From NCBI RefSeq assembly GCF_018688335.1, contig NZ_CP061316.1, positions 1,674,001-1,738,000 of the forward strand: a stretch of 64,000 nt of DNA. Reading direction: 5' to 3'. The stretch comes from Polynucleobacter sp. AP-Jannik-300A-C4 (lineage in GTDB: Bacteria; Pseudomonadota; Gammaproteobacteria; Burkholderiales; Burkholderiaceae). Below, piece by piece: positions 34,393-43,519 of the stretch. The translations under genes and the position numbers were made by a program. How positions within the stretch are numbered: the stretch's first letter is position 1; every line of letters starts with the position of its first letter. The notes under the pieces were generated by a model that saw nothing but the letters and a program-made list of their open reading frames with translations, made no database searches and was not told where the DNA came from.

Positions 34393-35829
34393 TTACTTCA
34401 CTTGAACAATCTTGAGTGAGTTCGTGCCACCAGGCTCACCCATAGGTTCACCAGAAGTCAGAACAACTACATCACCCTTCTTCACTGTCCCTAACTTCTT
34501 CAGGCAATCTTCAACCTCCTGCAAGGCGGTATCACGTTGCTTGGTGTAGTCCAAGCCAACAGGGAATACATTGCGATAAGTGCTCAATGCACGCTGAGTG
34601 GCAATCTTTGAAGTTAAGGCAAAAATAGGCAAATGAATATTATGTCGACTCATCCAAACCGCGGTAGATCCTGAGTCTGTTAAAGCAGCAATCGCATTGG
34701 CATTGAGATGATGCGCTGTAAATAGCGCGCCCAAGGCAATTGTTTGGTCAATACGTGAGAAGGTTTGGTCCAAGAAATCGGTATCAAGCTTTACACGGTC
34801 AGACTTTTCAGCCTCAACACAAATCTCAGCCATCGCTTTAATCGTTTGCACGGGATACATACCAGCAGCAGATTCTGCAGACAACATCACCGCATCCGTA
34901 CCATCTAATACCGCATTAGCTACGTCACTGACTTCAGCACGCGTCGGTACTGGAGCATTAATCATGGACTCCATCATTTGCGTTGCTGTGATCGTGAATT
35001 TATCAGCCTCAAGTGCCAGCTTAATCATGCGCTTTTGCAAAGCTGGGACAGCAGCGTTACCCACTTCAATAGCCAAGTCACCACGCGCAACCATAATGCC
35101 GTCACTCTCCGCGATGATGCTGTTCAATGCATCAGGTTCAATCGCCTCTGCACGTTCTACTTTCGCAATCGTGCGCACTTTGCCAACACCATGCTTTGCG
35201 CTAGCGGCATCTGCCAACTTACGGGCATAGGCCATATCTGCGCCATCCTTAGGAAAGCTGATTGCCAGAAAATCTACGCCCATCGCGATCGCCGCATCTA
35301 AATCGGCAATATCCTTTTCTGTCAGGGCTGGTGCAGTCAGACCGCCACCAGCACGGTTAATACCTTTGTTATTTGAAAGTGGGCCACCTTGCTCGACGAG
35401 GGTAAAGATTTCTCCGCCTTTAACATTCTCAACACGAAGCACAACTAAACCGTCATTTAGTAAAAGGCGATCGCCTGGCTTGACATCTTGTGGCAACTCT
35501 TTGTAATCCAGACCGACACGCTCTTGATTACCCAGCTCACATGCGACATCCAGAACAAAGTGTGCACCTTCCTTTAAAAGAATTTTGCTATCAACAAATT
35601 TACCCACGCGAATTTTTGGGCCTTGCAAATCGGCCATGATGCCCACTTCTTTTCCTACTTCTGCAGAAATGCTACGCACTAAATCATGACGCGCCTTATG
35701 GTCAGCAACAGTGCCATGAGAAAAGTTCATTCTCACGACATCCACGCCTGCTCGAATCATCTCGCGCAATACTTCTGGTTTTTCTGAAGCAGGGCCCAAT
35801 GTGGCAATGATTTTTGTTGCTCTCAACAT
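34393..35829 (-). CDS. pyk: Pyruvate kinase
   Basis: Pyruvate kinase transfers phosphate from PEP to ADP. ATLGPASEKPEVLREMI at the N-terminus, VRMNFSHG near residue 35, the catalytic-Lys region RTIAKVERAEAIE, MVARGDLAIEVG near 245 and TATQMMESMI are all present. It has 478 residues. It starts 2 bases after the pgk stop, so the two are tightly coupled; 62 AT-rich bases separate it from fba. Confidence 0.96.
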   Translation of the reverse strand: MLRATKIIATLGPASEKPEVLREMIRAGVDVVRMNFSHGTVADHKARHDLVRSISAEVGKEVGIMADLQGPKIRVGKFVDSKILLKEGAHFVLDVACELGNQERVGLDYKELPQDVKPGDRLLLNDGLVVLRVENVKGGEIFTLVEQGGPLSNNKGINRAGGGLTAPALTEKDIADLDAAIAMGVDFLAISFPKDGADMAYARKLADAASAKHGVGKVRTIAKVERAEAIEPDALNSIIAESDGIMVARGDLAIEVGNAAVPALQKRMIKLALEADKFTITATQMMESMINAPVPTRAEVSDVANAVLDGTDAVMLSAESAAGMYPVQTIKAMAEICVEAEKSDRVKLDTDFLDQTFSRIDQTIALGALFTAHHLNANAIAALTDSGSTAVWMSRHNIHLPIFALTSKIATQRALSTYRNVFPVGLDYTKQRDTALQEVEDCLKKLGTVKKGDVVVLTSGEPMGEPGGTNSLKIVQVK

Positions 35830-35831
35830 AG

Positions 35832-37043
35832 TTAGTCTTTCGCTCTTTCAGCTAATACTGCAAAGGCTGGCAAGGTTTTGCCTTCCAAGAATTCCAGGAA
35901 GGCGCCGCCGCCAGTAGAGATGTAATCCACTTGATTTTCAATACCGTACTTCGCAATTGCAGCCAAGGTGTCACCACCACCTGCAATGGAAAATGCAGGT
36001 GAATGGGCGATTGCTGCAGCCAACATCTTGGTGCCACCGCCAAACTGATCAATCTCAAACACGCCTAATGGGCCGTTCCAAACGATCGTGCCAGCATGCG
36101 CCAACATGATGGATAAACGTGCAGCAGTTTTAGGGCCAATATCCAAAATCATGTCATCTTCTGCGACTTGATCAGCAGGCACACGGTTTGCGCGCGCCAA
36201 TGGAGAGAGTTCGTTCGCAACCACGACATCCTCAGGAATCGGAACGTGCGCGCCGCGCTTTTCCATAAGCTCCATGATCTCTCGTGCTTCATCAACTAAG
36301 TCTGGCTCTGCCAATGACTTACCAATGGGCAAGCCTTTGGCCAACATAAAGGTATTTGCAATACCACCACCCACAATTAACTCATCTACTTTGTCAGCTA
36401 AAGCTTTAAGGATGGTCAGTTTTGAAGATACTTTAGAGCCAGCCACAATCGCTACCAATGGGCGCTTTGGACTTGCTAGGGCACGGCTCAAAGCATCCAA
36501 CTCAGCAGCCATCAATGGTCCAGCACAAGCAAGCGGGGCAAATTTAGCTACGCCATTCGTAGTTGCTTCGGCGCGATGAGCAGTGCCAAATGCATCATTG
36601 ACGTAGACGTCACACAAAGCGGCAATCTTCTTAGCCAGCTCATCATTATTCTTTTTCTCGCCCACATTGAGACGACAATTTTCTAGCAGCACCAATTCAC
36701 CGGGATTGACTTCAAAGCCACCATCAACCCAATCGCTAATTAAGGGAACCTTACGATTTAAGAGGGTGGCAATTCGGTCAGCTACCGGAGCCAAACTATC
36801 CTCGGGCTTGAATTCGCCCTCAGTTGGGCGACCCAAATGTGAGGTGACCATGACAGCCGCACCAGCATCCAAGCACATTTGCACCGCTGGCATAGAGGCC
36901 CTAATCCGGGTGTCTTCTGTGATATTGCCCACATCATCCTGAGGCACATTGAGATCAGCGCGGATTAAAACCCGCTTTCCCTTGAGCAGACCTGCTGCAG
37001 CGAGATCACTGAGACGTTTTACTTTAAAGAGAGTTTCCGGCAT
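35832..37043 (-). CDS. pgk: Phosphoglycerate kinase
   Basis: Pgk interconverts 1,3-bisphosphoglycerate and 3-phosphoglycerate with [22 protein letters not shown] near residue 25, SHLGRPTEG, the hinge [12 protein letters not shown] and [13 protein letters not shown] near the C-terminus are signatures. The frame reaches a TTG at 37055, but the first ATG (37043, 403 residues) is preferred. It is the first gene of the run down to sua5. The divergent spacer to ilvE is about 210 bases. Confidence 0.95.
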   Translation of the reverse strand: MPETLFKVKRLSDLAAAGLLKGKRVLIRADLNVPQDDVGNITEDTRIRASMPAVQMCLDAGAAVMVTSHLGRPTEGEFKPEDSLAPVADRIATLLNRKVPLISDWVDGGFEVNPGELVLLENCRLNVGEKKNNDELAKKIAALCDVYVNDAFGTAHRAEATTNGVAKFAPLACAGPLMAAELDALSRALASPKRPLVAIVAGSKVSSKLTILKALADKVDELIVGGGIANTFMLAKGLPIGKSLAEPDLVDEAREIMELMEKRGAHVPIPEDVVVANELSPLARANRVPADQVAEDDMILDIGPKTAARLSIMLAHAGTIVWNGPLGVFEIDQFGGGTKMLAAAIAHSPAFSIAGGGDTLAAIAKYGIENQVDYISTGGGAFLEFLEGKTLPAFAVLAERAKD

Positions 37044-37254
37044 GAGAATGGGCAAATTTAGTGGTTTACTGGGAATGCTCCATTCTAAATCGTCTGGGCT
37101 TGAGACCCCAAGGGAATTGGACTACCCCGCCCCGCTCCCTGCTCTACAATAAAGGCTGAGACGTATTCCAGGCCTAGGGGCTCCCTAGCAGCATGGCACC
37201 CAGTTTTACCGAATTGAATCACCCTATTTATTACATATTTAAAAGGTAGAGAAA

Positions 37255-38178
37255 ATGTCGATGTCCGACCGCGATGGCTTTATTTGGTCCGATGGGAAGC
37301 TCGTTCCCTGGCGTGAGGCCAATATTCATGTGCTAACCCACAGTCTCCACTACGGAATGGGCGTATTTGAAGGCATTCGAGCCTACAAAACCCCCCAGGG
37401 CACCGCCATTTTCCGCCTTCCAGAGCACGTTAAGCGCTTATTCAATGGAACTAAGATTTTCCAAATGACTATGCCTTGGACCCCTGAGCAAATCACCAAC
37501 GGCATTATTGAGGTCGTCAATAGCAATAAGCTGGAATCTTGCTATATCCGCCCAATTATCTTTATTGGCTCCCAAAAGCTCGGCATCTCTCCAAAAGGTA
37601 ACAGCATCCATACCGCGATCGCCGCCTGGGAATGGGGCGCTTATTTGGGTGAAGATGGTATCAATAAGGGTATCCGCGTAAAAACCTCCTCATTTACACG
37701 TCACTTTGTGAACTCCTCATTGGTGCGCGCCAAGGCTTCTGGCTACTACATCAACTCCATTTTGGCGAACCAAGAAGTAACTGCTAACGGCTACGATGAA
37801 GCCCTGCTACTGGATACAGAAGGTTATGTATCCGAGGGATCCGGTGAAAACGTCTTTATGGTGAGTGACGGGATCGTTTACACCCCAGATCTGGCTTCTT
37901 GCTTAGACGGTATTACTCGTGACTCCATTATTCAGATCGTCAAAGATCTCGGCCTTGAATTGCGAGAGAAACGCATCACCCGCGATGAGATCTACTCTGC
38001 TGATGAAGCCTTCTTTACTGGTACCGCTGCAGAAGTAACGCCAATTCGTGAGTTGGATGATCGCACTATTGGTGATGGCAAGCGTGGTCCTATTACCGAG
38101 AAAATTCAGAAGACCTACTTTGATGCGGTCTACGGTAGAAGCGATAAGTACAAGTCTTGGTTAACTTACGTTAAGTAA
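37255..38178 (+). CDS. ilvE: Branched-chain amino acid aminotransferase
   Basis: IlvE is a fold-type IV PLP enzyme catalysing the last step of Val, Leu and Ile synthesis. GMGVFEGIRAYKT near residue 38, YIRPIIFIG, the PLP lysine in LVRAKASGYYINSIL (near 160), EGYVSEGSGENVFMV and FFTGTAAEVTPIREL define the family. It has 307 residues. AAAGG lies 10 bases before the ATG; a second ATG two codons in is equally possible. The zinc-finger gene follows after 14 bases. Confidence 0.95.
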   Translation: MSMSDRDGFIWSDGKLVPWREANIHVLTHSLHYGMGVFEGIRAYKTPQGTAIFRLPEHVKRLFNGTKIFQMTMPWTPEQITNGIIEVVNSNKLESCYIRPIIFIGSQKLGISPKGNSIHTAIAAWEWGAYLGEDGINKGIRVKTSSFTRHFVNSSLVRAKASGYYINSILANQEVTANGYDEALLLDTEGYVSEGSGENVFMVSDGIVYTPDLASCLDGITRDSIIQIVKDLGLELREKRITRDEIYSADEAFFTGTAAEVTPIRELDDRTIGDGKRGPITEKIQKTYFDAVYGRSDKYKSWLTYVK

Positions 38179-38192
38179 TAGGAAATCAGAGA

Positions 38193-38384
38193 ATGAGTGA
38201 AGCTCAAGTTGTGATGGTGAATGGCAATACCGATTTGCCTTTACATTGCCCAACCAATAAAACTCCTAGCTGGAATTCACATCCACGCGTATTTCTGGAT
38301 GTGGCTAAAACGGGTGAGGCAAAGTGTCCTTATTGCGGCACTGAGTACAAACTCATTCCAGGTACCGAACCCCACGGACACTAA
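38193..38384 (+). CDS. CHCC-type zinc-finger protein (Ndufs6-like)
   Basis: A 63-residue protein with one predicted zinc site: Cys in LHCPTNK, His in NSHPRVFLD, and the pair CPYC in GEAKCPYCGTEYKL. This pattern is the zf-CHCC family, related to the small mitochondrial complex I subunit Ndufs6. In betaproteobacteria such a gene often follows ilvE and precedes waaF, as here. Its role is unknown; metal binding is inferred from motif only. Confidence 0.88.
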   Translation: MSEAQVVMVNGNTDLPLHCPTNKTPSWNSHPRVFLDVAKTGEAKCPYCGTEYKLIPGTEPHGH

Positions 38385-38429
38385 GTCCATCAGCACCCCT
38401 ATTTGGGGTGCTGTATCGGGATACCTCAT

Positions 38430-39467
38430 ATGAATCGTATTCTGATCATCGCTCCCAATTGGATTGGTGATGCCGTAATGTCCCAGCCTCTGCTGGCGAA
38501 TCTCAAAGCAAGTTACCCGCAGTCACAGATTGATGTTTTAGCAAGCCCCTGGGTTGCGCCCATCTATCGCGCCTGCGCTGAAGTGCATCAAGTCATAGAG
38601 GCGCGCCTAGAGCATAAGCAATTGCAGTGGGGTCTACGCAAGCAGCTAGCAAGGCAACTGGAATTAAATCAATACGATGCCTGCTTTGTTCTTCCCAACA
38701 GTCTCAAGTCCGCCTTAATTCCTTGGCTAGCTAATATTCCGCTACGGATTGGCTATCGTGGAGAGATGCGTTTTGGACTCATCAATTTTGCTTTAGATAA
38801 TCCCAGTAAGACCAATCGCCCCCCGATGGCGAATCATTACCTTGCACTTGGCAATGTAATACGGCCATCACAAGAGATTGATATCAATCAATCAGCGGAT
38901 CCTAAACTCAACATCTCACCCGTAGCCAAACAATCTGTCAGCACTAAGTTGCAAACAGCGGGAATAAATGAAAAATCTATCTATGTGTTTTGTCCAGGCG
39001 CAGAGTTTGGAGCAACAAAACGCTGGCCCACCAATCACTTCGCAACCCTTGCGCAGCAATTAATCACGCATGAATCTGATGCGCATGTCATTCTCTTGGG
39101 CAGCAAGAGTGATCACGAATTCGGTAAGGAAATTATTTCTCAAGTAACAAATACCTCTCAAATTCAGAACTGGTGTGGCGAGACTTCACTTGATGAAGCA
39201 ATTGCACTCATTGGTATGAGTAAAGCACTGGTCAGCAACGACTCTGGCTTAATGCATATCGGCGCAGCATTAAAAGTTCCGCAAGTAGCGATCTTTGGAT
39301 CAAGCGATCCTCGCCATACGCCACCACTATCTGATAAGGCAAAAGTCATCTGGCTTAACTTGCCATGTAGCCCCTGCCACAAAAGAGAGTGCCCACTTGG
39401 GCATCTCAAATGCTTAAAAGATATTTTGCCCACGACTGTATTGAGCGCCGTTCAATCACTCCACTAA
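38430..39467 (+). CDS. waaF: ADP-heptose:LPS heptosyltransferase II
   Basis: WaaF adds the second heptose to the lipopolysaccharide inner core. The GT9 protein begins MNRILIIAPNWIGDAVMSQPLL, exactly the WaaF start, which fixes the ATG at 38430. CPGAEFGATKRWP near residue 190, LGSKSDHEFG and LVSNDSGLMHIGAAL near 270 form the donor site. It has 345 residues. The gene encodes a Cys-rich stretch near the end (PCSPCHKRECPLGHLKC), usual in this family. Confidence 0.94.
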   Translation: MNRILIIAPNWIGDAVMSQPLLANLKASYPQSQIDVLASPWVAPIYRACAEVHQVIEARLEHKQLQWGLRKQLARQLELNQYDACFVLPNSLKSALIPWLANIPLRIGYRGEMRFGLINFALDNPSKTNRPPMANHYLALGNVIRPSQEIDINQSADPKLNISPVAKQSVSTKLQTAGINEKSIYVFCPGAEFGATKRWPTNHFATLAQQLITHESDAHVILLGSKSDHEFGKEIISQVTNTSQIQNWCGETSLDEAIALIGMSKALVSNDSGLMHIGAALKVPQVAIFGSSDPRHTPPLSDKAKVIWLNLPCSPCHKRECPLGHLKCLKDILPTTVLSAVQSLH

Positions 39468-39501
39468 TTTTGTCGCGATACACATCACCAGAAAGTAAGC
39501 C

Positions 39502-39936
39502 ATGACCAAACTTGCCAGACTTTTTCATAATGCCGATGAAGTGGTGGATGCCTGGCGTGATGCCTTGAAGCATCGTGACGTCAAAGGCGCCTTGGCAATC
39601 TGGCTAGATGATGACTCAATTACTTGCGTACTCCCCGAGGGGCAACGCTTAAGTGGACATGCAGAAATTCGGGAGGGTTTAGAGCGCCTGCTGGCAAAGC
39701 AAGCTCTCTTTTTAGAGCCAATTGCCTGTATTAACCATTCTGTTTTAGGTGCTGCGGTCTACGACACTACTGAAGCCGTGCATCTGCGTGCCGATCAAAT
39801 TGAAGCGGAGTTCTTCCTCAACATCACTTTGGTCTTACTGCAGGATAGTCAGGGCTGGCGCATTGCCCACCTGCATGCAAGCCATTCAACTGAAGATACT
39901 TTTGATGCCCCATCTACTCCGCACGGACTTCACTAA
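39502..39936 (+). CDS. SnoaL/NTF2-like protein
   Basis: A 144-residue cone-fold protein: a helix (DEVVDAWRDALKHRDVKGALAIWLDDDSITCVLPEG) followed by beta strands with SGHAEIREGLERLL and GWRIAHLHAS, the pattern of SnoaL-like/ketosteroid-isomerase-like proteins. No catalytic residues can be assigned. It follows waaF by 34 bases and may share its transcript. Confidence 0.78.
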   Translation: MTKLARLFHNADEVVDAWRDALKHRDVKGALAIWLDDDSITCVLPEGQRLSGHAEIREGLERLLAKQALFLEPIACINHSVLGAAVYDTTEAVHLRADQIEAEFFLNITLVLLQDSQGWRIAHLHASHSTEDTFDAPSTPHGLH

Positions 39937-39964
39937 TTCGTGATGGCTCAAAGACTGCCGCTTT

Positions 39965-40579
39965 ATGGATGAGCAAGTACTTCGATCTCTCATTAAGTGG
40001 CCTAATGTTCCACACTGCTTTGGATGGTTAGCTCTGGATCGTCGAGGTCAATGGCGCATGCGTGATGAATTTGCACAAGCCAATCAATTGGCTGGAAGTG
40101 TCATTCAGCACCTAGCCCTCAATGAATTTATCTCCAGAAATTACGCATGCGATTCCTTGGGTAGATATTTTTTCCAAAATGGGCCGCAACGGGTTTTCAT
40201 CACGCTAGATGCCACGCCATGGATTGCCAGAATTATTCCCACTGAAAGTGGTCCTCAGTTATTAACCCAGTGCGCTACAGAAATAAAACCGCATGGCGCT
40301 CTGAGTGATGAAAAAGGCAATATCTACATCACTGGCCTGATCCCACAATCAAGCTCCGATCAAATCAATGTCACTGCGTTCACCAAAACAGAATTTTTAT
40401 CAGTTGCGTTATTACATGATCATGATTTAGATTTCTTCTCAGAGCAATCTCAAGTTCAGGAAGATGCCTGTAGCTACAGAGGCTCTTGGCAGTGGAATGG
40501 CAGAAGTTTACCGATCGAACCCATTCATTCAAAGGAACTGGGTGAGCGCTTTCACTTCATCAAAGCACCTAGCAATTAA
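39965..40579 (+). CDS. Conserved protein of unknown function
   Basis: I do not recognise a named family. The 204-residue protein is predicted soluble, with no signal peptide or membrane segment. It begins with a Trp/Arg-rich stretch (CFGWLALDRRGQWRMRDEF), has an acidic His-containing part (LLHDHDLDFFSEQSQVQED) and ends with SYRGSWQWNGRSLPIEP. Codon use looks like its neighbours and the frame is intact, so it is likely a real gene. It meets the M48 protease gene end to end (40579/40580) on the other strand. Confidence 0.72.
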   Translation: MDEQVLRSLIKWPNVPHCFGWLALDRRGQWRMRDEFAQANQLAGSVIQHLALNEFISRNYACDSLGRYFFQNGPQRVFITLDATPWIARIIPTESGPQLLTQCATEIKPHGALSDEKGNIYITGLIPQSSSDQINVTAFTKTEFLSVALLHDHDLDFFSEQSQVQEDACSYRGSWQWNGRSLPIEPIHSKELGERFHFIKAPSN

Positions 40580-42298
40580 TTAGCTGGGCATATTTTTGCC
40601 CTGCTCCTTCAGCTCTTCTTGATATTCCTTTTGCATTTCGCGCAGACGTGCATCAATACTAGAAGCCTGATAAAAGTCAGCGCCACCAGAAGATCTAGCG
40701 ATCTTGAGTTGCTCAATGGCGGATGGCCAAGCACCCTCTAACGCATACTTTTCTCCAAGAGCGTAATGGCGCATTGGCACATTCTTTGCCTGATCATAGG
40801 CATTCGATAGCATGGTCCACCAAACTACCTCACTAGGTTGCAACCTAGTGCGCGCCTTTAACCAGGTAATAGCGTCGTTAGTACGGCCTAGTTTCAGGTA
40901 AGCATTCATCATCGCTGCGCCAGCAGCATAAGATTGTGGAAAAGCCTTTAAAGTTGCTTGAGCAATTTGCAATGCCTCATCGCTTTTGCCTCTAGCTAAT
41001 GCTAATTCAGAGGTAGTAATGTCTAGGGAGAGGCTCTGCCTCAGTATGGGAGACCCCGGTGCACTTGCGCTATTAGCTAGATTGCGTGCTTGCTGCAAAT
41101 AGCCTGCAGCCTGATCAAACTTACCTTGCTTTTGAGCAACGAGCGCTAGCCCATAAAAACCTTCCATCTGTTTGCCTGGAGAAGACTGCTTACTCAAACT
41201 ATCAAAGGTGTTTCTTAAGTCATACATTTGACTAGAGCTTCCAGACTGCTCGATACGAGCACGCGCTTTGATGAAATAAAACTCGACCGCAGTGGGCACA
41301 TTTCGGCTGGTGATATTGCGAGCCCGATCTTGCATATCCGCAATACGATCGGTAGTTAATGGGTGAGTGCGTACATAGGATGGAACGCCGCTATCCATAA
41401 TGCCAGTAGCTTTTTGTAATCGCTGGAAGAATCCCGGAGCACCATTCACGTCGTAACCGCTTGCCGCCAGAATCTGAAATCCAATGCGATCAGCCTCGCG
41501 CTCAGCATCTCTAGAGTAGGAGAGTTGATTATTCACTGCCACCGCCTGGCCACCCTGCATCAATCCAGAAGCAGCGCCTGGATTACGTGAGGCGGCTAAG
41601 GCGCCCAACAAGATACCTGCAAGAGCAATCATCGTGTTGGTGGTTTGCTTATCCATTTGACGCGCTAGATGACGCTGTAAAACGTGGCCGGTCTCGTGCC
41701 CCATCACTGAGGCTACCTCTGAATCTGTTTCAGCACTCACCAACAAGCCTGTATGAAAACCAATAAATCCACCAGGCAATGCAAACGCATTAATACTGCT
41801 ATCTTTAACAGCGAATACCTCAAAGTTATAGGCGCCACTGCCCTGCTCATTAGCCCCACCCAATTGCAAACGTTTTGCAGCTTGCAATAAGCGTCGCTCC
41901 ATTTGATTTAAATAATCATAGATAGGCAAGTCATTGGAATAATCTGGATCCGGACGAATCTGGCGCATGATCATCTCACCATACTTTTTCTCGTCCATAC
42001 GACTTAAGCTATCGCCACCTGGATCACCCATATCTGGGAGCACAAAGCTTGGCTGAGTTAGGGGTGTGTTGCGTGAGGGCAGATTTGAAGAGCGGGCGTC
42101 GGGCGACTGAACTGCTCTACCCAGGTTCTGCAATGCTGCAGACTCACCTTGAACCGAGACATCCCCTGTGATTGAGGAAGTGGCAGGACCAGCGGCATAA
42201 ACAAAGCCAGCGCTTGGCCAAGCTAAGCTCAGAATGAGCTGAGCAGCCAAAATTCGCTTAAATAGCGATGATTTTTGCGATGTCTTTATGACTTCCAT
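40580..42298 (-). CDS. bepA: Periplasmic M48 metalloprotease with TPR region (BepA/YfgC-like)
   Basis: This zinc protease probably takes part in outer-membrane protein (BAM/LptD) quality control. A signal peptide (residues about 1-36, VYAAG) precedes the M48 domain with HETGH at 201-205 and the third-ligand motif EADRIG near 268. The C-terminal half (about 340-560) is TPR-like, with repeats such as [20 protein letters not shown] and [17 protein letters not shown]. The 572 residues exceed E. coli BepA (487), mostly from a longer N-terminal region. It diverges from moaC across 23 bases. Confidence 0.87.
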   Translation of the reverse strand: MEVIKTSQKSSLFKRILAAQLILSLAWPSAGFVYAAGPATSSITGDVSVQGESAALQNLGRAVQSPDARSSNLPSRNTPLTQPSFVLPDMGDPGGDSLSRMDEKKYGEMIMRQIRPDPDYSNDLPIYDYLNQMERRLLQAAKRLQLGGANEQGSGAYNFEVFAVKDSSINAFALPGGFIGFHTGLLVSAETDSEVASVMGHETGHVLQRHLARQMDKQTTNTMIALAGILLGALAASRNPGAASGLMQGGQAVAVNNQLSYSRDAEREADRIGFQILAASGYDVNGAPGFFQRLQKATGIMDSGVPSYVRTHPLTTDRIADMQDRARNITSRNVPTAVEFYFIKARARIEQSGSSSQMYDLRNTFDSLSKQSSPGKQMEGFYGLALVAQKQGKFDQAAGYLQQARNLANSASAPGSPILRQSLSLDITTSELALARGKSDEALQIAQATLKAFPQSYAAGAAMMNAYLKLGRTNDAITWLKARTRLQPSEVVWWTMLSNAYDQAKNVPMRHYALGEKYALEGAWPSAIEQLKIARSSGGADFYQASSIDARLREMQKEYQEELKEQGKNMPS

Positions 42299-42321
42299 CC
42301 CTATATGGTAAAACCTATTCC

Positions 42322-42801
42322 ATGAACAAACTAACTCATTTTGATGCCTCCGGCCAAGCCCATATGGTTAATGTGGGGGACAAACCCAATACCCACCGAA
42401 TCGCCCTTGCTGGCGGCAAGATTTCGATGTTGCCGAGCACCTTCAAAATGGTAGAGGAAGGAACGCATAAAAAGGGTGACGTTCTCGGTATCGCCAGAAT
42501 TGCAGGTATTCAGGCATCTAAAAAGACATCTGACCTGATCCCGCTTTGCCACCCCTTGGCCTTGACTCATGTAAGCCTAGAATTTCTCCTACACCCAGAA
42601 TCCAGCAGTATTAGCTGCCAAGTGAGAGCTGAAACCACCGGACCTACAGGCGTAGAAATGGAAGCCCTCACTGCAGTCCAAGTTACCCTCCTCACTATTT
42701 ATGACATGTGCAAAGCAGTAGACCGAGGCATGGTCATGGGTGATGTCAAGCTCTTGGAGAAGAGTGGTGGCAAGTCTGGCGAATGGAAAATTGCCGAATA
42801 A
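42322..42801 (+). CDS. moaC: Cyclic pyranopterin monophosphate synthase MoaC
   Basis: MoaC forms cyclic pyranopterin monophosphate from the MoaA product in molybdenum cofactor synthesis. [18 protein letters not shown] at the N-terminus, [17 protein letters not shown] near 52, [10 protein letters not shown] near 72, [11 protein letters not shown] and the C-terminal ARG-site-like [10 protein letters not shown] are diagnostic. It has 159 residues. The ATG lies 23 bases from the divergent protease start. Confidence 0.96.
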   Translation: MNKLTHFDASGQAHMVNVGDKPNTHRIALAGGKISMLPSTFKMVEEGTHKKGDVLGIARIAGIQASKKTSDLIPLCHPLALTHVSLEFLLHPESSSISCQVRAETTGPTGVEMEALTAVQVTLLTIYDMCKAVDRGMVMGDVKLLEKSGGKSGEWKIAE

Positions 42802-42814
42802 TTTTGGAGGATAT

Positions 42815-43021
42815 ATGGCAGGAAAACTCAGTAAAAACGGTATTGCAATCCTTGCCAGCTTAGGTGTTGGCATCACCATGACTATTTTGTACTTCAACGA
42901 AAACATCAGCTTATTTTTCGCTATTGTGTTTGCCTTGGTATTCAGCACAATCTCAAATTACGTCATCCTCGGCAGGGAAGCCTTCAAAGACAAATATGGA
43001 ATGAACAAGAAGAAGAAATAA
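42815..43021 (+). CDS. Small membrane protein of unknown function
   Basis: A 68-residue protein with two predicted membrane helices (GIAILASLGVGITMTILYF and SLFFAIVFALVFSTISNYVIL) and a highly basic tail (NKKKK). The ATG at 42815 has a strong ribosome site (TTGGAGG) 4-5 bases upstream. A longer frame reading into moaC lacks such a site. It follows moaC by 13 bases. I do not recognise the family. Confidence 0.7.
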   Translation: MAGKLSKNGIAILASLGVGITMTILYFNENISLFFAIVFALVFSTISNYVILGREAFKDKYGMNKKKK

Positions 43022-43041
43022 AAAATGCCCGTCAGGGCATT
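43018..43041 (-). terminator. Rho-independent terminator, minus strand
   Basis: A seven-base-pair stem (AATGCCC/GGGCATT) around a four-base loop is followed, on the minus strand, by six T residues. It terminates the gene at 43045-43401 and sits in the tail of the facing small gene. Confidence 0.8.
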
Positions 43042-43044
43042 GAT

Positions 43045-43401
43045 TTAACTCTTCTTTCTACCCCAAGGCTCCATATGAGCATGGCGGCGAATAATAAAAT
43101 CGAAAATAATCTTCATCCACAAGGTTGAACCAGCAATTGCTGACCAGGTTTCATAAGGTAAACCTAAAACCACGACGCCAAAAATGGCGTAAGTCATGAT
43201 TAAGCCCCCGAGCAAATTGAGAGCACCAACAATCAGGGCAAATTTATGAGGATTTTTAGGCGACTTGCCGCCCTTCAGCGCTACCTCTGAGTAGTCTTTC
43301 TTGACCAGCACCCTCCAGGCGCGGCGATACCAGTAAAACGCGATAGGGAACATGGCAAGAAATAAAATCCATGTCAGGGCTGTACTGATATCAAAAACCA
43401 T
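43045..43401 (-). CDS. Membrane protein of unknown function
   Basis: A 118-residue protein with about three hydrophobic segments: STALTWILFLAMFPIAFYWYR, FALIVGALNLLGGLIMTYAIF and VVVLGLPYETWSAI/TLWMKIIFDFII. Basic loops (RRAWRVLVKKDY, HAHMEPWGRKKS) suggest the C-terminus is cytoplasmic. No family was recognised. It is a monocistronic unit bounded by hairpin terminators on both sides. Confidence 0.7.
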   Translation of the reverse strand: MVFDISTALTWILFLAMFPIAFYWYRRAWRVLVKKDYSEVALKGGKSPKNPHKFALIVGALNLLGGLIMTYAIFGVVVLGLPYETWSAIAGSTLWMKIIFDFIIRRHAHMEPWGRKKS

Positions 43402-43442
43402 TGAATACCTCTTTAATTAAAGTCGATTCATTTTAGACTAAT

Positions 43443-43474
43443 AAAAAAGGCCCTCTTGCGGGGGCCTTTTTTAT
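43443..43474. terminator. Bidirectional-type hairpin terminator
   Basis: AAAAAAGGCCC and GGGGCCTTTTTT flank a short loop, giving a GC-rich stem with an A run on one side and a T run on the other. It lies beyond the stop of the symporter gene (43520, minus strand), which it most likely terminates, and upstream of the 43401 gene. Confidence 0.85.
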
Positions 43475-43519
43475 TAGTCGGCACTAGCGAACTAGTACCG
43501 ACAATGACATGCACTCTAA

